DNA from: Tardiphaga sp.
GTDB taxonomy: Bacteria > Pseudomonadota > Alphaproteobacteria > Rhizobiales > Xanthobacteraceae
Direction: 5' to 3'
Assembly: GCA_028290765.1 (NCBI GenBank)
Contig: JAQGJF010000855.1
Span: forward strand, 1 to 11,984
DNA length: 11,984 bases
Below are positions 6,328 to 11,984 of this stretch, piece by piece. The notes under the pieces are model-generated. The model did no database searches, was not told the origin of the DNA, and saw nothing but the letters and a program-made list of their open reading frames with translations. The position numbers were made by a program, and so were the translations under genes. Position 1 is the first letter of the stretch. Every line of letters starts with the position of its first letter.

Positions 6328-6780
6328 CTATTCCCGGCGTTGCCACCGGCCGCGCTCGTCCGGCTGCCAATACGTGACCTCGAAACCGCGCGACTTGGAA
6401 TCCTTCCAGGCCGCGCGGGCGGCGGCAACAGCATCGGGGTCATCGCCGTTGAAAACCAGGACCATGCGCTCATAGCGTTCCGAATCCGACGGCAGAGCGG
6501 CGTTATCGACCAGAAACCTGACACTGGCCTGGTTCGGATTGCTCTCCTCCACCGCCAGCACGATCGGTTGATCGTGCGCATCCGCCACGCGCCAGGTGGC
6601 GTGCGGCAGGAATGAATCGTCGCGATAGGTCCACAAATGCGCATCGAGTGCGTCGGCGCGCTCTTCCGAAGTGGACTGCACGACAACCCGCCAGCCGCGC
6701 TCAAGCGACTTCTCGAGCAACGGCGGCAAGACGTTCTCAAGAGACATGTCTTGCAGATGATAGAACAGGACTTCGGTCAT
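6328..6780 (-). CDS. holC: DNA polymerase III chi subunit
   Basis: A 150-residue protein, the expected size for chi (HolC). Chi is an accessory clamp-loader subunit that binds single-stranded-DNA-binding protein and links the replisome to SSB-coated DNA. Family features: MTEVLFYHL at the N-terminus, [14 protein letters not shown] (22-35), [12 protein letters not shown] (49-60), ERMVLVFNG (104-112) and [13 protein letters not shown] at the end (137-149). The ATG at 6780 overlaps the pepA stop by four bases (ATGA), indicating translational coupling in a pepA-holC operon. A longer in-frame opening up to 6909 lies entirely inside pepA and has no family similarity. The psi partner HolD is usually absent in alphaproteobacteria, so chi probably contacts the clamp loader differently here; that is family knowledge, not visible in the sequence. 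Confidence 0.93.
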   Translation of the reverse strand: MTEVLFYHLQDMSLENVLPPLLEKSLERGWRVVVQSTSEERADALDAHLWTYRDDSFLPHATWRVADAHDQPIVLAVEESNPNQASVRFLVDNAALPSDSERYERMVLVFNGDDPDAVAAARAAWKDSKSRGFEVTYWQPDERGRWQRRE

Positions 6781-8276
6781 CTTCGGGCTTCGTAATACTC
6801 CGCGACCAGCCGCTCCAGCAGGCGAACACCGTAACCCGATCCCCAGCTGTGATTGATGTCGGTCTTGGGGGCGCCCATCGCCGTCCCGGCAATATCGAGA
6901 TGCGCCCACGGCGTGTCCTCGACGAAGCGCTGCAGGAACTGCGCCGCCGTGATCGACCCGCCATTACGGGTGCCGGTGTTCTTCATGTCGGCGAACTGGG
7001 AGTCGATCTGCTTGTCGTATTCCGGACCGAGCGGCATGCGCCAGACCTTCTCACCGGTTTCCAGACCGACCTTGGTCAGCCGCTCGGCCAATTGGTCGTT
7101 GTTGGAAAACAGACCGGCATGTTCGGTACCGAGCGCGACCATGATCGCACCCGTCAGGGTAGCGAGATCGACCATGAATTTCGGCTTGAACTTTTCCTTC
7201 ACGTACCAAAGCACGTCGGCCAGCACCAGCCGGCCCTCGGCGTCGGTGTTGATGATCTCGATGGTCTGGCCGGACATCGAGGTGACGATATCGCCGGGCC
7301 GCTGCGCATTGCCGTCGGGCATATTCTCGACAAGGCCGATGGCGCCGATCGCATTGACCTTGGCCTTGCGCGCGGCCAGCGCATGCATCAGTCCGACCAC
7401 GCAGGCGGCGCCGCCCATATCGCCCTTCATGTCCTCCATGCTGGCCGCGCCCTTGATGGAGATGCCGCCGGTATCGAAACAAACCCCCTTGCCGACGAAC
7501 GCCACCGGCGCTTCACCGCGCTTGCCGCCGTTCCAGCGCATGATCACCGTGCGGCCGGGCTGCGTCGAGCCCTGGGACACGCCGAGCAGCGCGCCCATTT
7601 TCAGCTTGGTCATGGCCTTGACGTCGAGAATGTCGACACCGACGCCGAGCTTGCGCAACTGACTGGCGCGGCGCGCGAATTCGACCGGGAACAGCACATT
7701 GGGCGGCTCGTTGACGAGTTCACGCGCAAGGTTGACGCCGTCGACGATGTGGTTGTCCGGGGTAAAGGCTTTTTTCGCGGCGGCGACGTCGCCGACGGCG
7801 ATCGATACGTCGGCGCTGAGGGCTGCGTCGTCATCCTTTTTCTTGGTCTTGTAGCGATCGAATTTATAGGCCCGCAACCGGATGCCCGATGCCACCGCGG
7901 CCGACTGTTCCGGCTTCATGGCGCCGCCCGGCAGCTCGGCGATCACCGTCACGGCGTCGCTGCCGGCGCGAAACTTGCCGGCGACTATGCCGCCAAATTT
8001 GAGGAAGTCGTAGTCCTTGATGGCCGACAGCTTGCCGGCGCCGACCACGATCAGGCGCGCCACCTTGAGGCCTTCCGGCGCCAGAATGTCGAGCACCGAG
8101 CCGCTCTTGCCCTTGAACCGGTTGGTGGCCGCGGCGCGTTTGACCATGCCGGCCGCCGCGCCCAGCGCCTTGCCGCCGGCGGAGCCGAATTTCAGCGCGT
8201 CGTCGCAGAACAGCACCAGGGTCCCCCGCGAGGCGGTGGAAAACGGAACGAAGCCGACCTTGACGGCGTCGGGCAT
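6777..8276 (-). CDS. pepA: leucyl aminopeptidase (M17, PepA)
   Basis: A 499-residue cytosolic aminopeptidase of family M17, which removes N-terminal residues from peptides using two metal ions; family members form hexamers. The N-terminal domain (about 1-160) is variable, and a Lys/Asp-rich stretch (TKKKDDD, 144-150) lies near its end. The catalytic domain contains [15 protein letters not shown] (261-275), DMKGDMGG (282-289) and [12 protein letters not shown] (343-354). Lys263, Asp268, Asp286, Asp345 and Glu347 match the metal ligands, and Lys275 and Arg349 the catalytic residues, each seven positions before the E. coli PepA numbering. In E. coli PepA also binds DNA (Xer recombination, carAB); whether that applies here is unknown. 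The start is the ATG at 8276 with GGAGGA 7 nt upstream; an ATG at 8291 lies over that ribosome site and is rejected. It overlaps holC by four bases and is divergent from lptF. Confidence 0.97.
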   Translation of the reverse strand: MPDAVKVGFVPFSTASRGTLVLFCDDALKFGSAGGKALGAAAGMVKRAAATNRFKGKSGSVLDILAPEGLKVARLIVVGAGKLSAIKDYDFLKFGGIVAGKFRAGSDAVTVIAELPGGAMKPEQSAAVASGIRLRAYKFDRYKTKKKDDDAALSADVSIAVGDVAAAKKAFTPDNHIVDGVNLARELVNEPPNVLFPVEFARRASQLRKLGVGVDILDVKAMTKLKMGALLGVSQGSTQPGRTVIMRWNGGKRGEAPVAFVGKGVCFDTGGISIKGAASMEDMKGDMGGAACVVGLMHALAARKAKVNAIGAIGLVENMPDGNAQRPGDIVTSMSGQTIEIINTDAEGRLVLADVLWYVKEKFKPKFMVDLATLTGAIMVALGTEHAGLFSNNDQLAERLTKVGLETGEKVWRMPLGPEYDKQIDSQFADMKNTGTRNGGSITAAQFLQRFVEDTPWAHLDIAGTAMGAPKTDINHSWGSGYGVRLLERLVAEYYEARR

Positions 8277-8283
8277 AGGCAAA

Positions 8284-8289
8284 TCCTCC
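8284..8289 (-). promoter_or_regulatory. ribosome binding site that fixes the pepA start
   Basis: GGAGGA on the minus strand, 7 nt before the ATG at 8276. The alternative ATG at 8291 would sit across this sequence, so the downstream ATG is the start. Confidence 0.8.
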
Positions 8290-8382
8290 AAAATCAGGGC
8301 TGTCGCCGGATCGCGGAACCGAATCGGGCGGCACTGGCGTCCAAAAGCTCAACTTCCGGACCCGCCAGCATGATGATGCCCC

Positions 8383-8412
8383 ACTATGGCCCGCCAACCT
8401 TGCCGATGCCAA
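8383..8412 (-). promoter_or_regulatory. candidate pepA-holC promoter
   Basis: On the minus strand TTGGCA (complement of 8407-8412, five of six to TTGACA) is followed after 18 nt by CATAGT (complement of 8383-8388, four of six to TATAAT). It implies a leader of about 100 nt before pepA. Spacing and boxes are acceptable but not decisive. Confidence 0.35.
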
Positions 8413-8438
8413 GCATGTACGTGGCCAGGGAGCCACAC

Positions 8439-8454
8439 TTCACGGTTTATTAAC
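8439..8454 (+). promoter_or_regulatory. CtrA-like site in the pepA/lptF divergent region
   Basis: TTCA-N7-TTAAC (TTCACGGTTTATTAAC) differs by one base from the alphaproteobacterial CtrA consensus TTAA-N7-TTAA(C). It runs on into CAT, giving TTAACCAT, a CtrA half-site form, and contains the dyad GGTTTATTAACC. It lies about 165-170 nt from both start codons and just upstream of the candidate pepA -35 box. Confidence 0.3.
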
Positions 8455-8542
8455 CATATCCGGAAGGTGCCACGCCCCAGCCATTTTGTTGACGGATCAA
8501 AGGGATGCTAATGAGAAGATTGACCTGACCGGAACACGGCGG

Positions 8543-8580
8543 CGCGCCCATGGGGGATTCCTGTTCGGGATCTGGGCGCG
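8543..8580 (+). other. hairpin in the lptF leader
   Basis: CGCGCCCA (8543-8550) pairs perfectly with TGGGCGCG (8573-8580). Inside it GATTCC (8556-8561) pairs with GGGATC (8567-8572, one G-T) around the loop TGTTC, leaving a five-base TGGGG bulge on the left arm. This gives 14 pairs in all. It ends 42 nt before the lptF ATG and is followed by a T-rich stretch (TTGTTTCTTG). It could be a 5'-UTR control element or attenuator; that is inference. Confidence 0.4.
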
Positions 8581-8622
8581 GCGGTTGTTTCTTGTCCGGA
8601 GGATGGGGATCGTGCTGTAACG

Positions 8623-9792
8623 ATGGGGTCGATCGACAAGTATATTTTCCGCACGACGCTTGCGTCGTTTGCGCTCGTTCTCGTCAGTCTGACCGGGGTG
8701 ATCTGGATCACCCAGGCGCTGCGCGGGATCGATTTGATGACGAGTCAGGGTCAGACCATCCTGACGTTTCTCGGCGTGACCAGTCTTGCGATCCCGGTGC
8801 TGGTGCTGATCATCGCCCCGATCGCGCTGATGATCGCGGTTTCGCATACCCTCAACAAGCTGGCGACCGATTCCGAAATCATCGTCATGAACGCCGCCGG
8901 CCTCTCGCCGATCCGGCTGTTCCGTCCGTTCCTCTACGCCACCATCGTCGTTGCGATTCTGGTCGCCTTCATCGGCTCCTATCTGGCGCCCGACGGCATG
9001 CGCCGGCTCAAGCGGTGGGACGCCGAGATTACCGCGGATGTTCTCGCCAACATCCTGCAACCCGGACGTTTCGCGCAATTGGACCAGAACCTCACCGTCC
9101 GCGTCAGGGAACGGCAACCTGGCGGTCTCCTGGTCGGCATCTTCATCGACGATCGCCGCGATCCCAAGGAGCGCGTCAGCATCGTTGCCGATCACGGCAC
9201 CGTCATGAAGAACGGCAACGGATCGTTCCTGATTCTCGAGGACGGAAACCTCGAGCGATTCGAAATCGGCAAACCCGATCCGGCGCTGGTGGCGTTTCGT
9301 CGCTATGCATTCGACATGTCGAAGTTCTCAAATCAGGGGCGCGATGTCACTTACGGCATCCGCGAGCGCTATCTCTGGGAACTGATGTCCCCGCCCCCCG
9401 ATGATCCGATCTACCAGCAGATGGCCGGCGCTTTCCGCGCTGAACTGCATGACCGCTTCATGGCGCCGATCTATCCGTTCGCGTTCGCAGCCCTCACCTT
9501 CGCGTTTCTCGGCACCCCGCGGACCACGCGGCAGAGCCGCAACTTCTCGATGGGAAGCTCGATCATGGCGGTGTTCGGGCTGCGGATGGCGGGTTTTGCC
9601 TGCTCGGTGCTGGCGGTGAAATCGGAACTGGCGGCGCCGTTTCAGTATCTGATGCTGGCGCTGGCGATCTGCGTGAGCCTGTGGATCATCGTGAGCGGAA
9701 CAGTGATCGAACCGCCGGCGGCGCTATTGGAAGCCATCAACAAGTCGAACGCGCGCCTGCTGCGCCTGGTCGGGCGGCCCGCAGCAGCATGA
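8623..9792 (+). CDS. lptF: LPS export ABC transporter permease LptF
   Basis: A 389-residue inner-membrane permease of the LptB2FG complex, which extracts LPS from the inner membrane and pushes it onto the periplasmic Lpt bridge using LptB ATP hydrolysis. Hydrophobic segments sit at about 12-30, 52-74, 104-121, 283-297, 311-332 and 340-362, the YjgP/YjgQ (PF03739) topology. The cytoplasmic coupling segment SEIIVMNAAGLSP (84-96) contacts LptB, and a periplasmic beta-jellyroll domain spans about 130-275. The ATG at 8623 gives the expected N-terminus (MGSIDKYIF), but the nearest good ribosome site, GGAGGA, is 19 nt upstream, with a five-codon mini-ORF in between. The stop overlaps the lptG start as ATGA. 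It is the first gene of the lptF-lptG-lptD run and divergent from pepA. Confidence 0.95.
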   Translation: MGSIDKYIFRTTLASFALVLVSLTGVIWITQALRGIDLMTSQGQTILTFLGVTSLAIPVLVLIIAPIALMIAVSHTLNKLATDSEIIVMNAAGLSPIRLFRPFLYATIVVAILVAFIGSYLAPDGMRRLKRWDAEITADVLANILQPGRFAQLDQNLTVRVRERQPGGLLVGIFIDDRRDPKERVSIVADHGTVMKNGNGSFLILEDGNLERFEIGKPDPALVAFRRYAFDMSKFSNQGRDVTYGIRERYLWELMSPPPDDPIYQQMAGAFRAELHDRFMAPIYPFAFAALTFAFLGTPRTTRQSRNFSMGSSIMAVFGLRMAGFACSVLAVKSELAAPFQYLMLALAICVSLWIIVSGTVIEPPAALLEAINKSNARLLRLVGRPAAA

Positions 9793-10886
9793 GCATGGTG
9801 TCGAACACGCTTGGCCGATATTTTGCCGGCCGTTTTCTGGTGTCGGCGATCGGCGTGTTCGCCAGTATTTTTCTGCTCCTCGTCCTCGTCGACTACATCG
9901 AAATGGTACGGAAGACATCCGGACTGGCCTCGGCCTCGGCGATCACGGTCGCCGAGACCTCCTTGTTCCGCGTACCGCAACTGCTCGAAAAGATGATGCC
10001 ATTTTGCGTGCTGATCGGAGCCATGACCTGCTATCTGGCGCTGTCGCGCCGGCTCGAACTGGTGGTGGCGCGCGCCGCAGGCGTCTCGGCGTGGCAGTTC
10101 ATCTCGCCGGCGCTGGCCAGCGCGCTGGTGCTCGGAGTTCTGGCGACGGTGGCCTATAACCCGATGTCCGCGACGCTGCGCGAGCGATCCAAGCAGATGG
10201 AAGCCGAGCTGTTCGGCGGCGTTCCAGGTGGTGGGCTGCAGGATGCGTCGGGCTTCTGGATCAACCAGTCCAACAGCGAAGGCCAGGCGATCATCAATGC
10301 CGCCCGGAGCGAGCAGCAGGGCGTCCGCCTGACAGGACTGACGGTGTTCCGATTCGATCCGGAATTGCAGTTCAAGGAACGCATCGAAGCCCGCGAAGCG
10401 ACGCTCGAAGAAGGCCGCTGGCTGTTCAAATCCGTGCGCCGGTACACCCTGGATTCGCCCCCAGTCGACCAGGAAACCATGGTACTGGCGACGTCGCTGA
10501 CCCGGGCTCAGGTACGCAACAGTTTTTCCACTCCGGAGACTGTGTCATTTTGGCAACTGCCGGGCTATATCAAGTCGTCCGAGAGCTCGGGATTTGCCAC
10601 CGCAGGCTATCGCTTGCAGTACCACAAGCTCATTGCACAGCCGTTTTTACTGGCTGCAATGGTGATGCTGGCGGCGTCCGTCAGCTTGCGGTTCTTCCGT
10701 TTCGGCGGCGTGCAAAAGATGGTTTTAAGTGGCGTGGGATCGGGCTTTCTGCTCTATGTCCTGTCGAAAGTAACCGAGGATTTGAGCAAGGCTGAGTTGA
10801 TGCATCCCCTCGCTGCGGCGTGGTTGCCCGTGTGCGTGGGCGGCCTCACCGGTTTTTTGGCCTTGCTGTACCAGGAGGACGGGTAG
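9789..10886 (+). CDS. lptG: LPS export ABC transporter permease LptG
   Basis: A 365-residue partner permease of LptF with the same fold. Membrane segments lie at about 14-36, 64-84, 103-123 and three near the C-terminus (about 275-360). The coupling segment SRRLELVVARAAGVSAW (86-102) has the Glu and Ala-Gly-Val pattern typical for contact with LptB. The periplasmic jellyroll lies between, about 130-270, with WINQSNSEGQAIINA near its start. The ATG at 9789 overlaps the lptF TGA by four bases, so translation is probably coupled; the same frame is open further upstream only as an overlap with lptF. The TAG stop shares its G with the GTG start of lptD. Confidence 0.95.
   Translation: MSMVSNTLGRYFAGRFLVSAIGVFASIFLLLVLVDYIEMVRKTSGLASASAITVAETSLFRVPQLLEKMMPFCVLIGAMTCYLALSRRLELVVARAAGVSAWQFISPALASALVLGVLATVAYNPMSATLRERSKQMEAELFGGVPGGGLQDASGFWINQSNSEGQAIINAARSEQQGVRLTGLTVFRFDPELQFKERIEAREATLEEGRWLFKSVRRYTLDSPPVDQETMVLATSLTRAQVRNSFSTPETVSFWQLPGYIKSSESSGFATAGYRLQYHKLIAQPFLLAAMVMLAASVSLRFFRFGGVQKMVLSGVGSGFLLYVLSKVTEDLSKAELMHPLAAAWLPVCVGGLTGFLALLYQEDG
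10873..10878 (+). promoter_or_regulatory. ribosome binding site for the GTG start of lptD
   Basis: AGGAGG inside the last codons of lptG, 7 nt before the GTG at 10886. It supports the GTG over the in-frame ATG at 10943, which has only GCGCACC-type sequence in front of it. Confidence 0.65.
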
Positions 10887-11984
10887 TGGCCGTTGTCGCC
10901 GCCCTCCAAGGAAGCTCGCCCGCGTACGGGCGGCGCACCGTGATGCGCCGCGCGCGAGGAGGCGCGCCCTCTATTCTGGCGCCCATCCTGGCGGTGGGTC
11001 TCGGCTTGCTGTCGGCGGCCGGACTGGGCATCGCAACCGCGACGCCCGCGGCCGCGCAAGGTTTCACCTACAACGCGCCGCACACCCGAGCGAAACCCCC
11101 CGCGCCCCCGGCCGCGAGCATGGGGCAGATGCTGGTTCAGGCGGTCGAGGTCGATTACGACTACAACAACTCGCGGGTGTCGGCGGTCGGCAACGTGCAG
11201 ATGTTCTACAACGGCAGCACCGTCGAAGCCGACAAGGTCATCTACGATCAGAAGACCAAACGTCTCCATGCCGAGGGCAATGTCCGCATGACCGATGCGG
11301 ACGGCAAGATCACCTACGCCAATCTGCTCGATCTCAGCGACGACTATCGCGACGGGTTCGTCGATTCGCTGCGCGTCGACACCGCCGACGCGACGCGAAT
11401 GGCGGCGTCGCGGGCGGACCGCAGCAGCGGCAATTTCACGGTATTCGAAAACGGCGTCTACACCGCCTGCGCGCCTTGCAAGGATGACCCGAAAAAACCG
11501 CCGCTGTGGCAGGTCAAGGGTGCCCGCATCATTCACGACCAAACCGAGAAGATGCTCTACTTCGAGGACGCGCGGCTGGAATTCTTCGGCGTCCCGATGG
11601 CGTATCTGCCGTATTTCTCGACGCCCGATCCGACCGTGAAGCGCAAGACCGGGTTCCTGATGCCCTATTTCTCGTCGTACACCCCGTTCGGTTACGGCAT
11701 CGAAACGCCGTTCTACTGGGCGATCGCGCCCGATTACGATGCCACGATCACGCCGCGCTACACGACACGGCAAGGGCTTCTGATGCAGGGCGAGTTCCGC
11801 CAGCGCCTGATAGACGGCGCCTATCAGATCCGCGCCTACGGCATCGACCAGCTGGATCCAAGCGCCTTCGCCGGCCAGCCCGGCGATCGCCAGTTCCGCG
11901 GCGGTGTCGAAGCCAAGGGCCAGTTCGCCTTGAACGACAAATGGGTCTGGGGCTTCGATGGCGTGCTGTTGTCCGACTACTACT
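10886..11984 (+). CDS. lptD: LPS assembly protein LptD, N-terminal part (cut by window end)
   Basis: The first 366 residues of the outer-membrane LPS translocon, open to the end of the window. A signal peptide (hydrophobic core SILAPILAVGLGLLSAAGLGIA, ending TPAAAQ) leads to a short Pro-rich linker. An OstA/LptA-like jellyroll domain runs from about residue 79 (MLVQAVEVDYDYNN) through VSAVGNVQMFY and RLHAEGNVRMTD to about 190. A CxxC pair at Cys195/Cys198 (YTACAPCKDDP) follows, then barrel strands opening with YLPYFSTPDPTVKRKTGFL and FGYGIETPFYWAIAP. Disulfides are needed to assemble E. coli LptD; here the visible cysteines are the CxxC pair, and the C-terminal ones would lie outside the window. 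The GTG at 10886 has a strong ribosome site and overlaps the lptG stop by one base. The ATG at 10943 would give a shorter signal peptide and cannot be excluded. Confidence 0.93.
   Translation, partial: MAVVAALQGSSPAYGRRTVMRRARGGAPSILAPILAVGLGLLSAAGLGIATATPAAAQGFTYNAPHTRAKPPAPPAASMGQMLVQAVEVDYDYNNSRVSAVGNVQMFYNGSTVEADKVIYDQKTKRLHAEGNVRMTDADGKITYANLLDLSDDYRDGFVDSLRVDTADATRMAASRADRSSGNFTVFENGVYTACAPCKDDPKKPPLWQVKGARIIHDQTEKMLYFEDARLEFFGVPMAYLPYFSTPDPTVKRKTGFLMPYFSSYTPFGYGIETPFYWAIAPDYDATITPRYTTRQGLLMQGEFRQRLIDGAYQIRAYGIDQLDPSAFAGQPGDRQFRGGVEAKGQFALNDKWVWGFDGVLLSDYY

Larger units (their letters stand above)
8277..8622. other. divergent intergenic region pepA / lptF
   Basis: These 346 bp contain no gene that I can support. 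From the pepA side they hold the pepA ribosome site, a candidate promoter, the CtrA-like site, and a TTGACG at 8489-8494 that could be an lptF -35 box, although the -10 position 17 nt later (TGAGAA) is poor. Next come a hairpin at 8543-8580 and the lptF leader with GGAGGA at 8598-8603. A longer rightward reading frame through this stretch and lptF is a shadow of lptF. Confidence 0.6.

Noticed and set aside
6612..8453. Open frame of about 610 codons on the plus strand across holC and pepA
   Set aside because: Antisense shadow of pepA, whose catalytic residues are all present on the other strand. The translation is Arg/His/Asp-rich without a coherent domain.

Overview
The window looks like chromosomal DNA of an alphaproteobacterium in the Bradyrhizobium / Rhodopseudomonas (Nitrobacteraceae) part of the Hyphomicrobiales. 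This rests on the GC-rich codon use, the flavour of the proteins (LptF starting MGSIDKYIF, a GWHGGG-type exported peptide, a NepR-like small protein) and the alphaproteobacterial pairing of pepA-holC with lptF-lptG-lptD. No tRNA, rRNA, CRISPR array, insertion sequence or phage gene is visible. Placement to genus is inference.

Left part (1-2653): a short autotransporter-type outer-membrane barrel (+) converges on a TerC/YjbE-type membrane protein (-). Upstream of the latter lies ndk (-), with a strong GC hairpin between the two and a good sigma70-type promoter in front of ndk.

Middle (2654-5627): a small secreted Gly/His/Trp-rich protein (+) with a terminator; a 59-residue NepR-like anti-sigma-factor candidate (+), preceded by a long imperfect hairpin; and a YheS-type ABC-F ATPase (+). 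The ABC-F gene converges on a BamE-like lipoprotein (-) across a hairpin.

Right part (5628-11984): reading leftwards are pepA (leucyl aminopeptidase) and holC (DNA polymerase III chi), overlapping by ATGA, then the lipoprotein. Reading rightwards from a 346-bp divergent region are lptF, lptG and lptD (cut by the window end). lptF/lptG overlap by ATGA and lptG/lptD by a single base (TAGTG). LptF and LptG form the inner-membrane permease that powers LPS export, and LptD is the outer-membrane LPS translocon, so the operon holds both ends of the Lpt bridge.

Most of the window is conserved housekeeping sequence. I do not see a multi-gene undescribed system. The places most worth a second look are the orphan NepR-like gene with its hairpin (3340-3584), the structured lptF leader with a five-codon mini-ORF, the BamE-like lipoprotein, and the passenger-less autotransporter barrel.
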